Part shown: piece after piece, positions 10,258 to 20,614 of the stretch
Numbering within the stretch: position 1 is the first letter of the stretch
How the letters are laid out: the number at the start of each line of letters is the position of its first letter
NCBI GenBank assembly: GCA_028274465.1
Contig: CM051457.1
Location: 57,025,550-57,089,549, forward strand
Reading direction: 5' to 3'
DNA: 64,000 nucleotides
Origin: Plantago ovata
Taxonomy: Eukaryota > Streptophyta > Magnoliopsida > Lamiales > Plantaginaceae
Notes under the pieces: generated by a model
The model's input: only the letters and a program-made list of their open reading frames with translations
What the model was told of the DNA's origin: nothing
Database searches by the model: none
Translations under genes and position numbers: made by a program

Positions 10258-11661
10258 TGATGAACGTATTTTTGACGCGTTCATCTTGTCTTTTTTACCT
10301 TCTTTTGTTATCTTCTAGCCCTGTTTTTTGGTTAGTTTTGTAGAATAGTGTCACGTTTTGTGTTTTCAGCATTTTCAGGCACTTAGTTACGAAACGGCGT
10401 TTTTGGAGCTAAAAACGAGCCTTTTTTATGGAAAAGATGGCCCCGTTGAAGTTCCCCAATCTCCGTGGATTGTTCGTGAGTGTTTGAGCATCAATAAGCA
10501 TTGAGAAGGATGAGTCCAAGGCACCCGATGGCCGTACGAGGGCAAAAAGATTGAGTTTGAAGACAAAAATCTGCCTAGGAGCCAAGCTAAGCGCCTGGAA
10601 TAGTGAAGCGCTCCGCTTCATTTTCCAGGAGCTTTGCCACAGCAGCCAAGCGAAGCGCTTGGAGGGCCAAAGCGCTTCGCTTGCCAAGCGCTCCGCTTGG
10701 CCTCTCCAAGCGGTCCGCTTGGCAGCGGTTACATTATCGGATTTTCCTTCTTAGATCTGATCTTCTGTAACTTTTTAGATATCTTTTGAACTGTAGCTTC
10801 GTTTTGGAGAGCTCCTAAGCCCCAAAACCCAGAAAAAACTAAGATTACATTGTATTTTAGATTGGATTAAAGGTTTTGGCATAGGATTTCATCCATTGTT
10901 TCATCTACGGAGAGGTTTTCATCAATACCCACCGATTAGTGACAGCTTGGTGGTAACATTGTATCATTATCTCTTGTCTAGTAGTTTGATTTGATGTATT
11001 CTATTTACAATTCATATGATTTGATGTCTATGTTGATGAATATGAGTAGTTAAATCCTTTTTGTTGGTGGTAGAATGTAGAATATTCATTCTATGGGTTA
11101 TGTTTATGCTTACATGAGATTGTGATTCAATCTTGCTGCAAATTCCTTCATATGATTCTTAGTTGCCTATAAAATATATTCGAATTGAGTATAGTGACAA
11201 ACTCTTGGTCAATGAAAGCTACAGGATTGTATGTTAGAGATTTGCAGCATGCTAGATAAATGGTGTTAGTGACAAGCACCTCTAAAGTATTGATAGTGAT
11301 CTTTTATGATGTGTGTCTTGAAAGTTACCTAGACAAGTTGCTTAGCAGACTTGATCGAAGGTTTTACGCACTGAACTTGTGAGCATATTCGTAACCCATG
11401 CATGTGTATTTGATTTCTATCACCAACCGTTTTCCAAACTTGATTACAACAATCTGATTTCTCGTTGCTTTGTTCTAAGAAAGCGATTCTACAAACACTT
11501 GAACTCGTTGTCTGAAATTACTAGCAAAAACCTCAAACAAAGCCACGTTAGGTCCCGAGAGAACGACACTCGGGGAAACTTGCCATTGCACTCTAGTTTG
11601 TGTAGTGATAAGTGTTCTTTGGCTTTTAAACAAATTTAATTGGTGAAAAACGACATCATCA
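10258..11661 (+). repeat. Element B right (3') LTR
   Basis: 1404 bp from TGATGAACG to CATCATCA, followed by the TSD copy tgatc. The first 29 bases hold an inverted repeat (GATGAACG and CGTTCATC) whose arm equals the LTR terminus. The family palindrome block lies at about 10585..10725. It aligns with D's LTRs at 25157..30818 and 43936..45323. Confidence 0.93.
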
Positions 11662-11803
11662 TGATCCACCTGATCCGCCTGATATTTCTTTCACTACTCA
11701 CTATTGTGGTCTTGCAGCCTATATTCTTTCTTATTCACAGGTTCGTGGCATGGAAAGGAGATCAATGAAGGGGAAGCCTAGTACCCGCAAAAAGAAGAGA
11801 TAG
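11662..11803 (+). pseudogene. Element A gag-protease tail after the B insertion
   Basis: The sequence begins with the second TSD copy and continues the frame interrupted at 4546, ending at a stop at 11801..11803. The end encodes RGMERRSMKGKPSTRKKKR-like residues, matching C's RGMRRRSMKGKSSTFKKKS. It is followed by the CCGGGAGGCAACCCGG hairpin at 11848..11863. Confidence 0.8.
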
Positions 11804-11847
11804 GCACAGACAGGAGTCGAGTCAAAGACTTTAAACAATGACGCTAT

Positions 11848-11863
11848 CCGGGAGGCAACCCGG
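11848..11863 (+). other. Post-gag hairpin (GGGAGGCAACCC type), element A
   Basis: CCGGGAGGCAACCCGG plus a T-run follows the gag-protease stop by about 45 bases. It is homologous to the hairpin in B (6743..6760), although the families differ elsewhere. Confidence 0.7.
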
Positions 11864-12054
11864 AATTTTTATCGCTTTCTTTACTGCTTTTTTGCATGCA
11901 TTCATTCTTGAACTATTTGCTTCTCGTATGCGAATTTGTTCATGTCTGTGTCGTATATGCTTATGTTTGAGTGAGATTTTTCGAGTGGTTTTATGAGAAA
12001 ATTGGTTTTGAGGATTAAAAACCGTGTTTTCGGACGGAAGGACCGTCTCCCCGC

Positions 12055-12145
12055 ATCGAGGAGCACGGGGCGAACCGCCCCACATGGGAGGCGAATCGCC
12101 CCGTGTGGGGCGACTCGCCCCACACCAGGGGCGAATCGCCCCACG
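12055..12145. repeat. Palindrome array GGGGCGAnTCGCCCC, element A, after gag
   Basis: Four palindromic units of the GGGGCGA-A/C-TCGCCCC type occur back to back, separated by CACA/TGTG linkers that also pair. The position corresponds to B's CCAAGCG array: after gag and upstream of the intron-like stretch. C has the same block at 38070..38175. Confidence 0.92.
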
Positions 12146-12374
12146 GCTCCAGAAGTTAAAAAATGCGGATTCTTCTTCTTTACCTCATTTTCTTCATATC
12201 TTCATCATTCCTCCTCCCCAAAATCGAAAATCGCGATTTCATCTTAAAAATCTCATAACTTCTTCATTTCTTGACCAAATTTAGTGTTCTTTAGCTTAAA
12301 TCGAAGCCTATTACATGATCTATCATTTCATCCGAACAGATTTCGTCCTAATGCATTAGATTTTCAGATCTGAG

Positions 12375-12914
12375 GTAATATCTTAAGAACCCTAATTTTC
12401 GAATTTGGGGGTTTTCTATTTTGAGCTTCAATTATGCTTATTTAATGCATGGGTATGTTGTTTGTGTGATTAGAAGTGTTATTTACTATCAATTGCATGC
12501 TCAATTTTGTTTGGATTGTTGATTTGGGAATATTGCTACTAGGTGATATATCTTGTTATGCAATATGTCTTTATCTTTGATTTCTTGCATATGATTGTGT
12601 TTATTGATGTAATGTTGGTGGATTTGACGATAGAATGCTTAATTATTGAGTATGAGGATTTATGATGCTAGGATTTTTCGCTACTATGGTATGAATTGAG
12701 CCTTGTTATCAAGGATATTGGTTGTCTAGTAAGAGCATAATGTGATATATTGCATGTATAGTTACATTGGTATGTTGCATGATGAAGAACCTGGGCTAGA
12801 CATTAAGGTTTGGGGAGCTCAATTGTTGATTTTATCACTTGTGTGTTTCGTTCTTACACTAGCATATGCATGAGTCAGTTTTGTGTCATACGAGGTACTA
12901 ACTGTTGTTTGTAG
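12375..12914 (+). other. Putative intron upstream of element A second ORF
   Basis: Borders are CTGAG|GTAATATC and GTTTGTAG|GAACC, giving 540 bases. C has borders at matching places and also 540 bases. The stretch 12146..12374 before it looks like a leader exon (AT-rich, short upstream ATGs, no long frame). Confidence 0.55.
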
Positions 12915-12919
12915 GAACC

Positions 12920-13711
12920 ATGCCAAGGGAAAGGAGCATTCCCGTATGATTTCTATGAAGTATTGGAGGGGGATCGATTACAACCATGTCAAGAAGAGTG
13001 ACCTCGTTAGATGTGCGTTCGAGCCAAGGGGTTTTGCAACAACGTCGTGGATTATCCAAGAGGAGGAGCTAGAGTACACCTGGAGTAAGGACTCCTATGC
13101 CTATTCATGCACCACCGAAGGGACAGAAACCATTATTACGTCAGCAATCCATTACAAGGACTGCAAAGTTCGAGTGAACGGGAAGGCACCGGGACAATCT
13201 AGCAGCGACGGACTCAATCTCGAGTTCGCAGTTGCTAGAAGGTTCTGAAGCACTAGCTTGGTTCCAAAACATAATGACATGGGTGCCCAGCCCCTCGTTG
13301 GGGTGCCCCTTGCCTGCCTCTAAAGGGAGCATCATATAGACATCGGTCGGATCAACCGTAGAGAATGTGGTCAACATTTGAAAAAATGGTAGAAGACTTC
13401 TGAGTATCCGAGCAGCTTACTATAACCTTCTCGTGGTGTAAAACGTTGGAGGGGGAGGTCCTGATACCACTGCCCTTTCCCCTTCAACAGTTCACATCCT
13501 ATTGGAGGGCTTCAGGATGGAGGATACCATAACAGCGGCGGCTAATCTTGAGAATTCTACTCGACACTACAACTCTACTAGTGAGGATGTGCGTAACAGT
13601 AGTGACAATGAAGGCCATACGGACAATGATGATACTAATGGAGGAGTTGTTCCTATCCGGCCTATGATTGAAACTACCACGCATACCAGAAGACCTGATG
13701 ACACCCTATAA
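12920..13711 (+). pseudogene. Element A second ORF, function unknown
   Basis: Starting after the putative splice border, the region keeps two blocks shared with C at 36492..37292. One is KYWRGIDYNHVKKSDLVR followed by TTSW, EEELEYTW and YAYSCTTEGTET; the other is an acidic C-terminal block MEDTITAAANLEN with an Asn/Asp/Ser-rich tail. The first block may be globular; the last is low complexity. I do not recognise the family. It sits in the position where Athila-group elements carry an env-like ORF, but no transmembrane segment is visible. Broken, with a few breaks. Confidence 0.5.
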
Positions 13712-14107
13712 GGCTCCCGGAGCAGTCCTAATAACTCACAAACATCATACTCAGCCGACCGAGGCCAAACCATGGGGTAACATCTAGTATCACATCTTAT
13801 TTCCTCATTTTCTTACTGCTAGGGACTAGCGTTAATTTCATGAGGGGGGATGGGATTTAAGTGATCTGATGTTGTTAGTTTGGAGCTTGGTATTGGTAGG
13901 ATGAGTATAGTACCTCGCATGCTTTATCCGTCTGCATTTGCATTTGCATGATTACTGCTTTCGTAGATTTTTTAGGTTGCATTCACTACATTCATCCTAG
14001 AATAGTCTTGCATGTTTTATATGGAGTTTATTGCCGAATTTTTTAAAACTTTTTTATTGGGTAGATCAACTAACTATGCCATTAATCGTATACTTCATCT
14101 CTATGAA
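13712..14107 (+). other. Element A noncoding 3' region with internal 3'-end-like motif
   Basis: No gene is seen. CTAGGGACTAGC at 13819..13830 followed by a G-run (13842..13855) resembles the CTAGGGACTAGC/GAGGACGAGC plus polypurine motif that precedes gypsy 3' LTRs. C has it at about 36346..36388. Confidence 0.55.
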
Positions 14108-16812
14108 TGTAACGGTACCGGTTTTTAAAAACAAAATAATTTCTTGAAAAGAGAAAATCTGAAATAATTTTAAAAAACAACGGCCGGCAATAAATGCCAT
14201 AATAATATTTGATGCGCACAGCGCTAACAGAATCAAGTAAATATCCAACGGTAACTTAGAAATCAAATGAATAACAACTATTGTAGACAGTGAAAAGTTT
14301 CATCTTCTTATTTTGAAATAAATTCCCAAAGACACCCCAGACCCTTCTCTAAGTCGCTGGCATCCTACTCGCATGCATCCTCAGTAGTATCTGGAAGGAA
14401 GGAATTTTGAAAACAAAGAGAGTGTGAGATAAAGGATCTCAGAGAGGTTCTAAGTTAACAAACAGAAAGTAAACAGTTTTTGAAATCAAAATCCTTTTCA
14501 GCAGATAATATAACAAACAGAACAGATAACAGAACAGAAAGACAGAACAGATAAGTCGAAGTCCGTTGGTGCAGCCCGCCTTATTGCTCCTACTCCCAAT
14601 AGCCCTTATAACTCCCTCCAGAGGGTATACAACTCCGGACAGAAACAGAAACCCCCGTGTACTTTGGGGAAACAGAACCTACGACCCTAATAGACCTCAG
14701 CGACTTCTGCCTCGCGTCTAAAAGGGATTAGACTAGGCAATAACCAAGCAAACCCGATAGTCCTCTACTACCCAAGTCTACCTAGTTATGACCTAATCGA
14801 CCGGTCACACAGAAACAGACAGAACAGATACAGATCAAACAGATACGAACAATCAAACACCGAGAAGTGTTCCTGCAGAAAAGTTAATCCAGGACAGAGT
14901 AGCAATAAACAAAGAAAGTAAATAGTCATACTTAGGACTTAGTTACTTTTACGCGGAAGCATACAGTAAAACAGTATATATAGTATTAGATACAGATAGT
15001 CACATAGCCTTCCAGTTTTTCGCAAATAGATAAGTTTAGGGGTGAACACTCACCTTGAACTTTGCGAGCAACGATCCTCAAAAGCAGAGCGTATTAAGAG
15101 CTAGCGGACGGAGCACCTAAACAGGAAGTGTCTAGTCACTAACTAGAAGTTGAACAAAAAGCTAAACGGATAAAATAAAAGGTCGGCGGAGAAGTGGTAA
15201 AGAAGGGGGCTCGAATGTGGGACTTCTAAGTTAGTCTCTCAACACATAACCAACTAAGCTATCAAGTCAAGTAATTTCTTAACATCAAGAGACAAGGTAT
15301 TTGCACATAAAACAGTTTTTCAAAGAGCTTTTAAACTTAGTCAAAGGTTTACGAAAACAATTCCCAGTAAAGCAGTACAACTGAATAAATCCTTCTCACA
15401 TACCAAAACCAGTTTAGAATGACTCAAATACTGACCAAGGTAAACTTACTAAATTACCCTTCGGTTTTAAATTGCGTAAAAACCCTTCTTTAAGTTTTCG
15501 AAACCAGACAAGTCCTTCAAGTTTTTAAACACACAAAATAGTCCACAAAAAATACCAAGGTTTTCAGTCAAGTCCTCTGTCAGTCAACTGAGGTCAACCC
15601 ACTAATGGCAGTCAAGTCGTTCTAGTTCATAAAAATCCCAAAATGACCCCAACAGAAACTATAACCTATCAAATCAGTCCAATGAAATCCAAACAGTTCA
15701 ATTTCCAGTCTTATAAGTTCGAAAAGGTCACCGCAATGATTTCAGGAGATCCAAACAATCTCGAATGGTCAACTCAGTCAACAACAACCAACATAAAACA
15801 AAATCCAGCCTAGTCCAAGTTCGAATTTAGGTTCAGAGGGTTCGATTTTTCTGTCATTCGAGCATAGGGGCAAAATCGTCCAAAAACAAAGGAAAGAAAT
15901 GAAGAAAGGAAACAAGGTCCTTACCTTTGAACGGATTCGGATTTGAATGAATCTGTGAAATCAAAACATTGCTCACGGTTAAACAAGATTCACGATTTGA
16001 ATCAAGAATCAAAGGAGAAAGAAGTATGAAGATGCAGAGAAAGGACGGAGCTCAACTTACCGGAGCTCGAACCCGGAGAACAAAGCAGAACCGGAATGGT
16101 TCAGAACAGAATACGAGGTCTCCGCTGGACAGGACAGATCGATCTCGGTGGCGCAGTGAACGGAGGGACAGAGATGGATGGCGGCGGCACGGCGGCTTGG
16201 ACGGGCCCGGAGATGACGGGCAGAACGGAAACCGGATCGATCGGGTTCGAACGGAGCCGGACGGAGGAACACGGGCGCGTGACGGAGCGGCGGCGCTTCG
16301 CGGATCGGAACAGATAGAGACCGGCAGCGGCGGACAGCAAACGGTGGCGAATCGGAACAGAAACGGGCGGCTCGATCGGGACAGAAGGAACCGAATCGGC
16401 GGCGGCGGCGATCGACGGCGGCGGCGGCGGTCGACGGCGGCGGCGGAGAGGGGTTACTTCGGCTGAGCTAGAGAGGAATGAAGTTTATTTATTTCTTTTC
16501 TTTTCTTTGTGTGGAGGCAAGTGAGAATGAGGAGAAGAAAGGTGGGAGTTAGCTAGGGTTAGGGTTTAGAGAAAAGGCCAACTGATGGGCCACGAAAAAT
16601 GGGCCAGATGATGAAATAGGGCCTCAATTCAAATTGCTAGCTGATCCAACGAAACGAATTACTGCTACGCGAACTATTAAATGACGAATTCGATTGCGCG
16701 GGCAAGAAATTAAATAACTACCGAATAAATTAATTTATTCAGGTAATTAAATAATTAAAATAAATAATTTTAAAATCAAATAAATTAAATAAAAAAAATA
16801 CGGGATGTTACA
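14108..16812 (-). mobile_element. Element I: solo-LTR candidate (2.7 kb) inserted in A
   Basis: A perfect 5-bp TSD, atgaa, flanks it at 14103..14107 and 16813..16817. The empty site is seen in C near 36105. Ends are TGTAAC...GTTACA. No coding domain, primer site or internal LTR pair was found, so a solo LTR is the simplest reading. On the minus strand it starts TGTAACATCCCGTATT, a start common among plant gypsy (Tekay/CRM-like) LTRs from memory. It then has a telobox-like AAACCCTAACCCTAG, a CT-rich leader, a CCG-repeat stretch (16380..16445) and a splice-donor-like CCGGTAAG (about 16060). The Arg-rich ORFs near 16000..16460 come from the GC-rich leader. A LARD-like element without visible repeats is the alternative. 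Confidence 0.7.
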
Positions 16813-16817
16813 ATGAA

Positions 16818-17984
16818 TTTGTTTGAGGTTTTTCTCGCTTGGCTTGTCACATTTATGTATTGCACTTAGTTAAGTTTGGTAGTCTCGACATCACTTAGTG
16901 GTGTTTTCTCTACTGCGGTTTACGAATGCCTTTATAATAGGATGATGCATGTTAGGGTCTTATGGTTGTTTTCCCGAGTAATTATGTACCTAAGAGGCAA
17001 CAAGTCTTCACCATGCTTTGAGATTGCTAAATGCCTAGGAAGGAGGTAGTGTGAGGTTGTGTGATCCTTTGTTTATAACCTACTCTTCCGAATAGGTTTG
17101 GAGAGGGGGTTACACCATCTTTAGACTTGTTTTCGTTTTTTATTTCCGTATCGTGAGTTTGTTTTTCCTTTTCCGTTGATTTCGTACTCCAACCTATTCT
17201 TTCGAATAGGTTTGGGGAAGTCGTGTGAGTCATTTTGTTTCTCTTTTTGTTATGCTACTGCTGGCTAGAAAAAATCGAAAAAAAAAGAAAGAAAAAATTC
17301 CAGAAAAAAAGAGAGAAAAAGGAAAAGAAAAAAGAGAATCTGGAAAGAAAGGGTCCACAAAAAGAAAGCCGAATAGCAGTTAGGAAAGTGTTGTGTCTCA
17401 TTTTCCAATTCTTGTAATGTTCGTAATCGTGTTGTAATTTTCTATTTTTTTATCTTTTTTGTCTTGAGTGTCATCTGTTCTAGACCACCCTCGTCCTGCC
17501 ATTCAGGAAGTGGGGAATAGTTTAAGACTTAACTTGAGAGATGGGTAGAATAGGGGAGTATTATCTTTTATAGGGAACCCTCCTTCGTTTGATGAGAGCC
17601 AGTACTGGTTCGACCTCTTTTGAGGAAAAGTCTTAACATGGTGGAACAACAGTAAGTCCTCAGTTTCATAGGCACGGGACAACCATTCGTATCTTAGCAT
17701 GCTTCATTACGTCGTCACTGACTAGGTCCAGGTAGAGAATGTTACGAGAGACTATCTTGTCTTGACATAAGTAGTTATGTGGATGTGTATAAGTCAATCG
17801 AGGTATTCTTCAACCTATATTCATGCTTTGATTTATATGGTTTTTGTTCATATGTTTTTTGGTAGATTCAGTAGATTAGTTCGTTTTATTTGGCATGAGA
17901 CTCCATTTTGTGGCTTGCATTGTTTTTTGTATTAGAGTCTAGCTTAGTTGCTTGAGGACAAGCAAAGGTTCGGTTTGGGGAGTT
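16818..17984 (+). other. Element A 3' untranslated region, hairpins, purine tract and polypurine tract
   Basis: Hairpin units AACCTA(T/C)TCT..CGAATAGGTT lie at 17077..17098 and 17191..17212, each followed by TTGG(G/A)GA(G/A)G. An A/G-rich tract follows at 17265..17345. The conserved blocks GGGAACCCTCCTTCGTTTGA and TTTCATAGGCACGGG are shared with B. The polypurine tract CGGTTTGGGGAG sits at about 17971..17982, before the LTR. No gene seen. Confidence 0.85.
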
Positions 17985-19268
17985 TGATGAATGTGTATTT
18001 TACACTTTCATTTGAGTCTTTTTCACCTATTTTAGCTATCCACTATGTTAATTTAGCTATATTTTAGTACATTTTATAAGAATAGTGTCACGTTTCCCTT
18101 TAGATTTTATTTTACAGGTTTTGGTTGAAAATCGAGGATTTCCGGGCAATTATATTGAAGTTGACAAGGAATTGGTGTTCCAGAAGCCTATTTGGAGTAT
18201 CTGAAGGTTTCCGGATAGGATTTGGAGTCTAGGGGTCGAATCTGGAGGTTAGAAGGCCACTAGAAGTCAGAAACCGAGTCCGAAAAGGGGAAAAAAATCC
18301 AAAAACGCGTCGAAAACGTGGAATTCCGCGAGATTTTCTCTGGGGCGAACCGCCCAAGATGTGGGGCGACCGCCCCACACCGGGCGAACCGCCCTGAGGC
18401 CTATATATAGTTGCTCAGATTTTCTCCGAAATTCATACTTTTCCAGACCTACTTTCTCACCTTTCTCTGTAGTTTTAGGTCAGAACTTCCCAGAGCCTGT
18501 TCTGGGGGTTCGTAGCTTAGGGGACACTTTTTCATAGCGGATTGGAGCTTGTAGGATAGCAATTCTTCGGAGATTGACAACCTTCGGTAACATTGTATCT
18601 TACAGTTTATTCTACTTATTTTAATATATCTTTCAATATGTTTTCTTCTATGATTTCTGTTGATTGCATGCCTATTATGAGCAGCTAAACTTATCGTTGG
18701 TGGTAGTATGTGAATTCTTAGAGAAGGGAATATAATCATGCTAATGGCTATATCGCGCATTATACTCCGTGTTATTGCTTTATTTCGTTGATCAGGCTTA
18801 GCCTAAATTCTCGTATGTTGTATTAATTATTATGCATAATTGGACCCTCGTCGACCTATACGCATGTTTATCTTCGTAGTGTTGAATAATTACGGAACAC
18901 AATTGGACAATAGAGATTGACTTGTCAGAACCATTATCTTCGTAGTGCTTAATATTTACAACAGGACATTTGATTGATCAAAGATCTCCATGCAAGACCG
19001 AGGAATTTATGCATGATTATCGACCCGTTACGCTTTGAAGGATCATACTATCACCAATCTCCATTATCTGCTAGAAACCCCTTTGCTATCTGTCTGCTGT
19101 TTTTATATTCTAAATTAGATTTGATAAAGCTAGTTATAGTCCTGAGAGAAAGACACTCGAGGTCATTCTACTGCTACACTACGGTTTTCGTTGTAGTTGT
19201 GAATTGCCTTTGGCTAAAAAACAAATCTATTTGATTGAATCGGGACCCGACAAATTCCGCGTTCATCA
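17985..19268 (+). repeat. Element A right (3') LTR
   Basis: 1284 bp from TGATGAATG to GTTCATCA. It contains the family palindrome block (about 18335..18395) immediately upstream of a TATA box. It aligns with the left LTR, differing at about 2% of sites by eye, with a length difference. Confidence 0.93.
18401..18410 (+). promoter_or_regulatory. TATA box, element A right LTR
   Basis: CTATATATAG follows the GGGCGAACCGCCC palindrome block within ten bases. The same arrangement occurs in E (46963..46972), G (57558..57567) and both C LTRs (34445..34454, 41471..41480, read on the minus strand), so it is the likely core promoter of this LTR type. Confidence 0.7.
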
Positions 19269-19871
19269 AGTATTAATCGCTTCAACCCAATAAGCCTCAC
19301 TTATTTCAGTGTCAGCAAGCACTGTTCTTGCGGCTTCTTTTAGGGTGCGATTCTTCCTTTCAGCAACACCATTTTGTTGTGGTGTCCTTACTGAGGATAA
19401 CGGATGTTGTATGCCTTTTGAAGTGCAATACTCAGTTATGTACTGGTTTACAAACTCAGTACCATGGTCTGTCCTTATGACTTTTACCTTGTCATTTTTC
19501 ATGACTTCAAGCTTATTTAGCAAGTTAGGTATTTCAGTCCTTGTTTCAGATTTGTGTTTGACAAATTCCGCGTTCATTAGGTATTAATCGCTTCAACCCA
19601 ATAAGCCTCACTTATTTCAGTGTCAGCAAGCACTGTTCTTGCGGCTTCTTTTAGGGTGCGATTCTTCCTTTCAGCAACACCATTTTGTTGTGGTGTCCTT
19701 ACTGAGGATACGGATGTTGTATGCCTTTTGAAGTGCAATACTCAGTTATGTACTGGTTTACAAACTCAGTACCATGGTCTGTCCTTATGACTTTTACCTT
19801 GTCATTTTTCATGACTCCAAGCTTATTCAGCAAGTTAGGTATTTCAGTCCTTGTTTCAGATTTTTGTTTGA
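19250..19871. repeat. 311-bp tandem repeat spanning the A/Copia-1 junction
   Basis: Bases 19250..19560 recur at 19561..19871. Each copy begins with the last 18 or so bases of A's LTR (ACAAATTCCGCGTTCAT), then a TSD-like pentamer (agtat in copy 1, ggtat in copy 2), then the same Copia-1 integrase sequence. Because LTR sequence is included, the duplication happened after A inserted. Copy 2 keeps the TSD form seen at the left junction (1254..1258). Confidence 0.88.
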
Positions 19872-20609
19872 TAAATACTACCCAAGTAAATCTTGAATAG
19901 TCATCTACCACCACCAGACCATACTTCTTACCAGCATAGCTTGTTGAAGAAGATTTAAACAAGTCCATGTGCAAGAGTTGTAAAGGTTTTGTAGTTGACG
20001 GTAGTGCCTTGTTCTTAAAGAAGATTTGGTTTGCTTACCTTGCTGACATGCATTGCAAACACCATCCTTCTTAAAAGTAACCTTAGGTAATCCAACTACA
20101 AGTGCCTTTTTAGACAGCTTATTCAGCCTCTTGAAGTTTAGGTGACTTGTTCGTTTATGCCATAACCATGCTTTTTCAGTAAGGCAATCATGATTTGAGA
20201 CAAGGCATTTTTCAACGATTGCTGAAGACCATTCTACGGTGTACAAGCCTCCTGATTTTCTGGCAATCATAATAACCTTCTTTGTCTCAAAGTCTATAAG
20301 TTTACATTCATCATTTTTTATTTTGATGAAGTATCCTTTGTCAGCAAATTGACTCATGCTGAAAAGGTTAAACTTAAGATTTTTGATATAAAGAACTCCC
20401 GTAATGGTAATGCATCCTAACTTCACGTCACCATAGCCTTTTGTAGAACCAGAGCCTCCACCAGCAAAATTTATTGTTGGACCTTTAGACCACCGTCTAT
20501 AGTTTATAAGGTTATTCTTGTTGCCGGTCATATGCTTTCCACAACCACTGTCAAAGTGCCAGATTGCATCGTTTGTCTCCGTGGCTGAAGTCTGCACAAT
20601 CAAGAGCAA
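19269..20609 (-). pseudogene. Copia-1 pol: protease, integrase zinc head and core
   Basis: Reading leftwards from 20609, the frame shows a copia protease (IWHFDSGCGKHMTG), a gag-pre-integrase HHCC region (WLWHKRTSHLNFKRLNKLS and CNACQQGKQ) and the integrase core (LVVVDDYSRFTWV, VIRTDHGTEFVN, QNGVAERKNRTL). The integrase would join element DNA to the chromosome. The region is cut by A and contains the junction repeat at 19250..19871. Fossil, with several breaks. Confidence 0.88.
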
Positions 20610-20614
20610 ACAAG

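Larger units (their letters stand above)
4547..11661 (+). mobile_element. Element B: pol-less gypsy LTR element nested in A
   Basis: It is bounded by a perfect TSD, tgatc, at 4542..4546 and 11662..11666, and lies inside the gag-protease frame of A. Ends are TGATGAACG...TCATCA. It carries an incomplete left LTR, a gag-protease frame, a palindrome array, an intron-like stretch, a second ORF, a hairpin array with an oligopurine tract, a polypurine tract and a full right LTR. No pol is present, as in its relatives D and F. It must be younger than A. Broken: the primer site and gag start seen in D are not present here. Confidence 0.93.
1259..19268 (+). mobile_element. Element A: pol-less Athila-type gypsy LTR element, host to B and I
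   Basis: LTRs at 1259..2391 and 17985..19268 both begin TGATGAATG and end TTCATCA. The primer site is at 2395..2412 and the polypurine tract is just before 17985. The flank is ggtat on the left; the right flank is agtat, and a duplicated copy of that junction shows ggtat, so the TSD is convincing. After removal of nested B (7115 bp) and I (2705 bp) the element is about 8.2 kb. It carries gag-protease and a second ORF, but no reverse transcriptase, RNase H or integrase. Element C has the same plan at nearly the same length, so the lack of pol belongs to the family. By eye the LTRs differ at about 2% of aligned sites, suggesting roughly a million years or less under usual plant rates. Broken. 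Confidence 0.93.

Noticed and set aside
15969-16466. 165-codon Arg/Gly-rich ORF in element I
   Set aside because: Produced by the GC-rich CGG-repeat leader of the LTR candidate; read against the likely transcription strand and of low complexity.
16545-16572. Telomere-like TAGGGTTAGGGTTTAG
   Set aside because: Only about two repeat units; a telobox-like promoter word, not a telomere tract.
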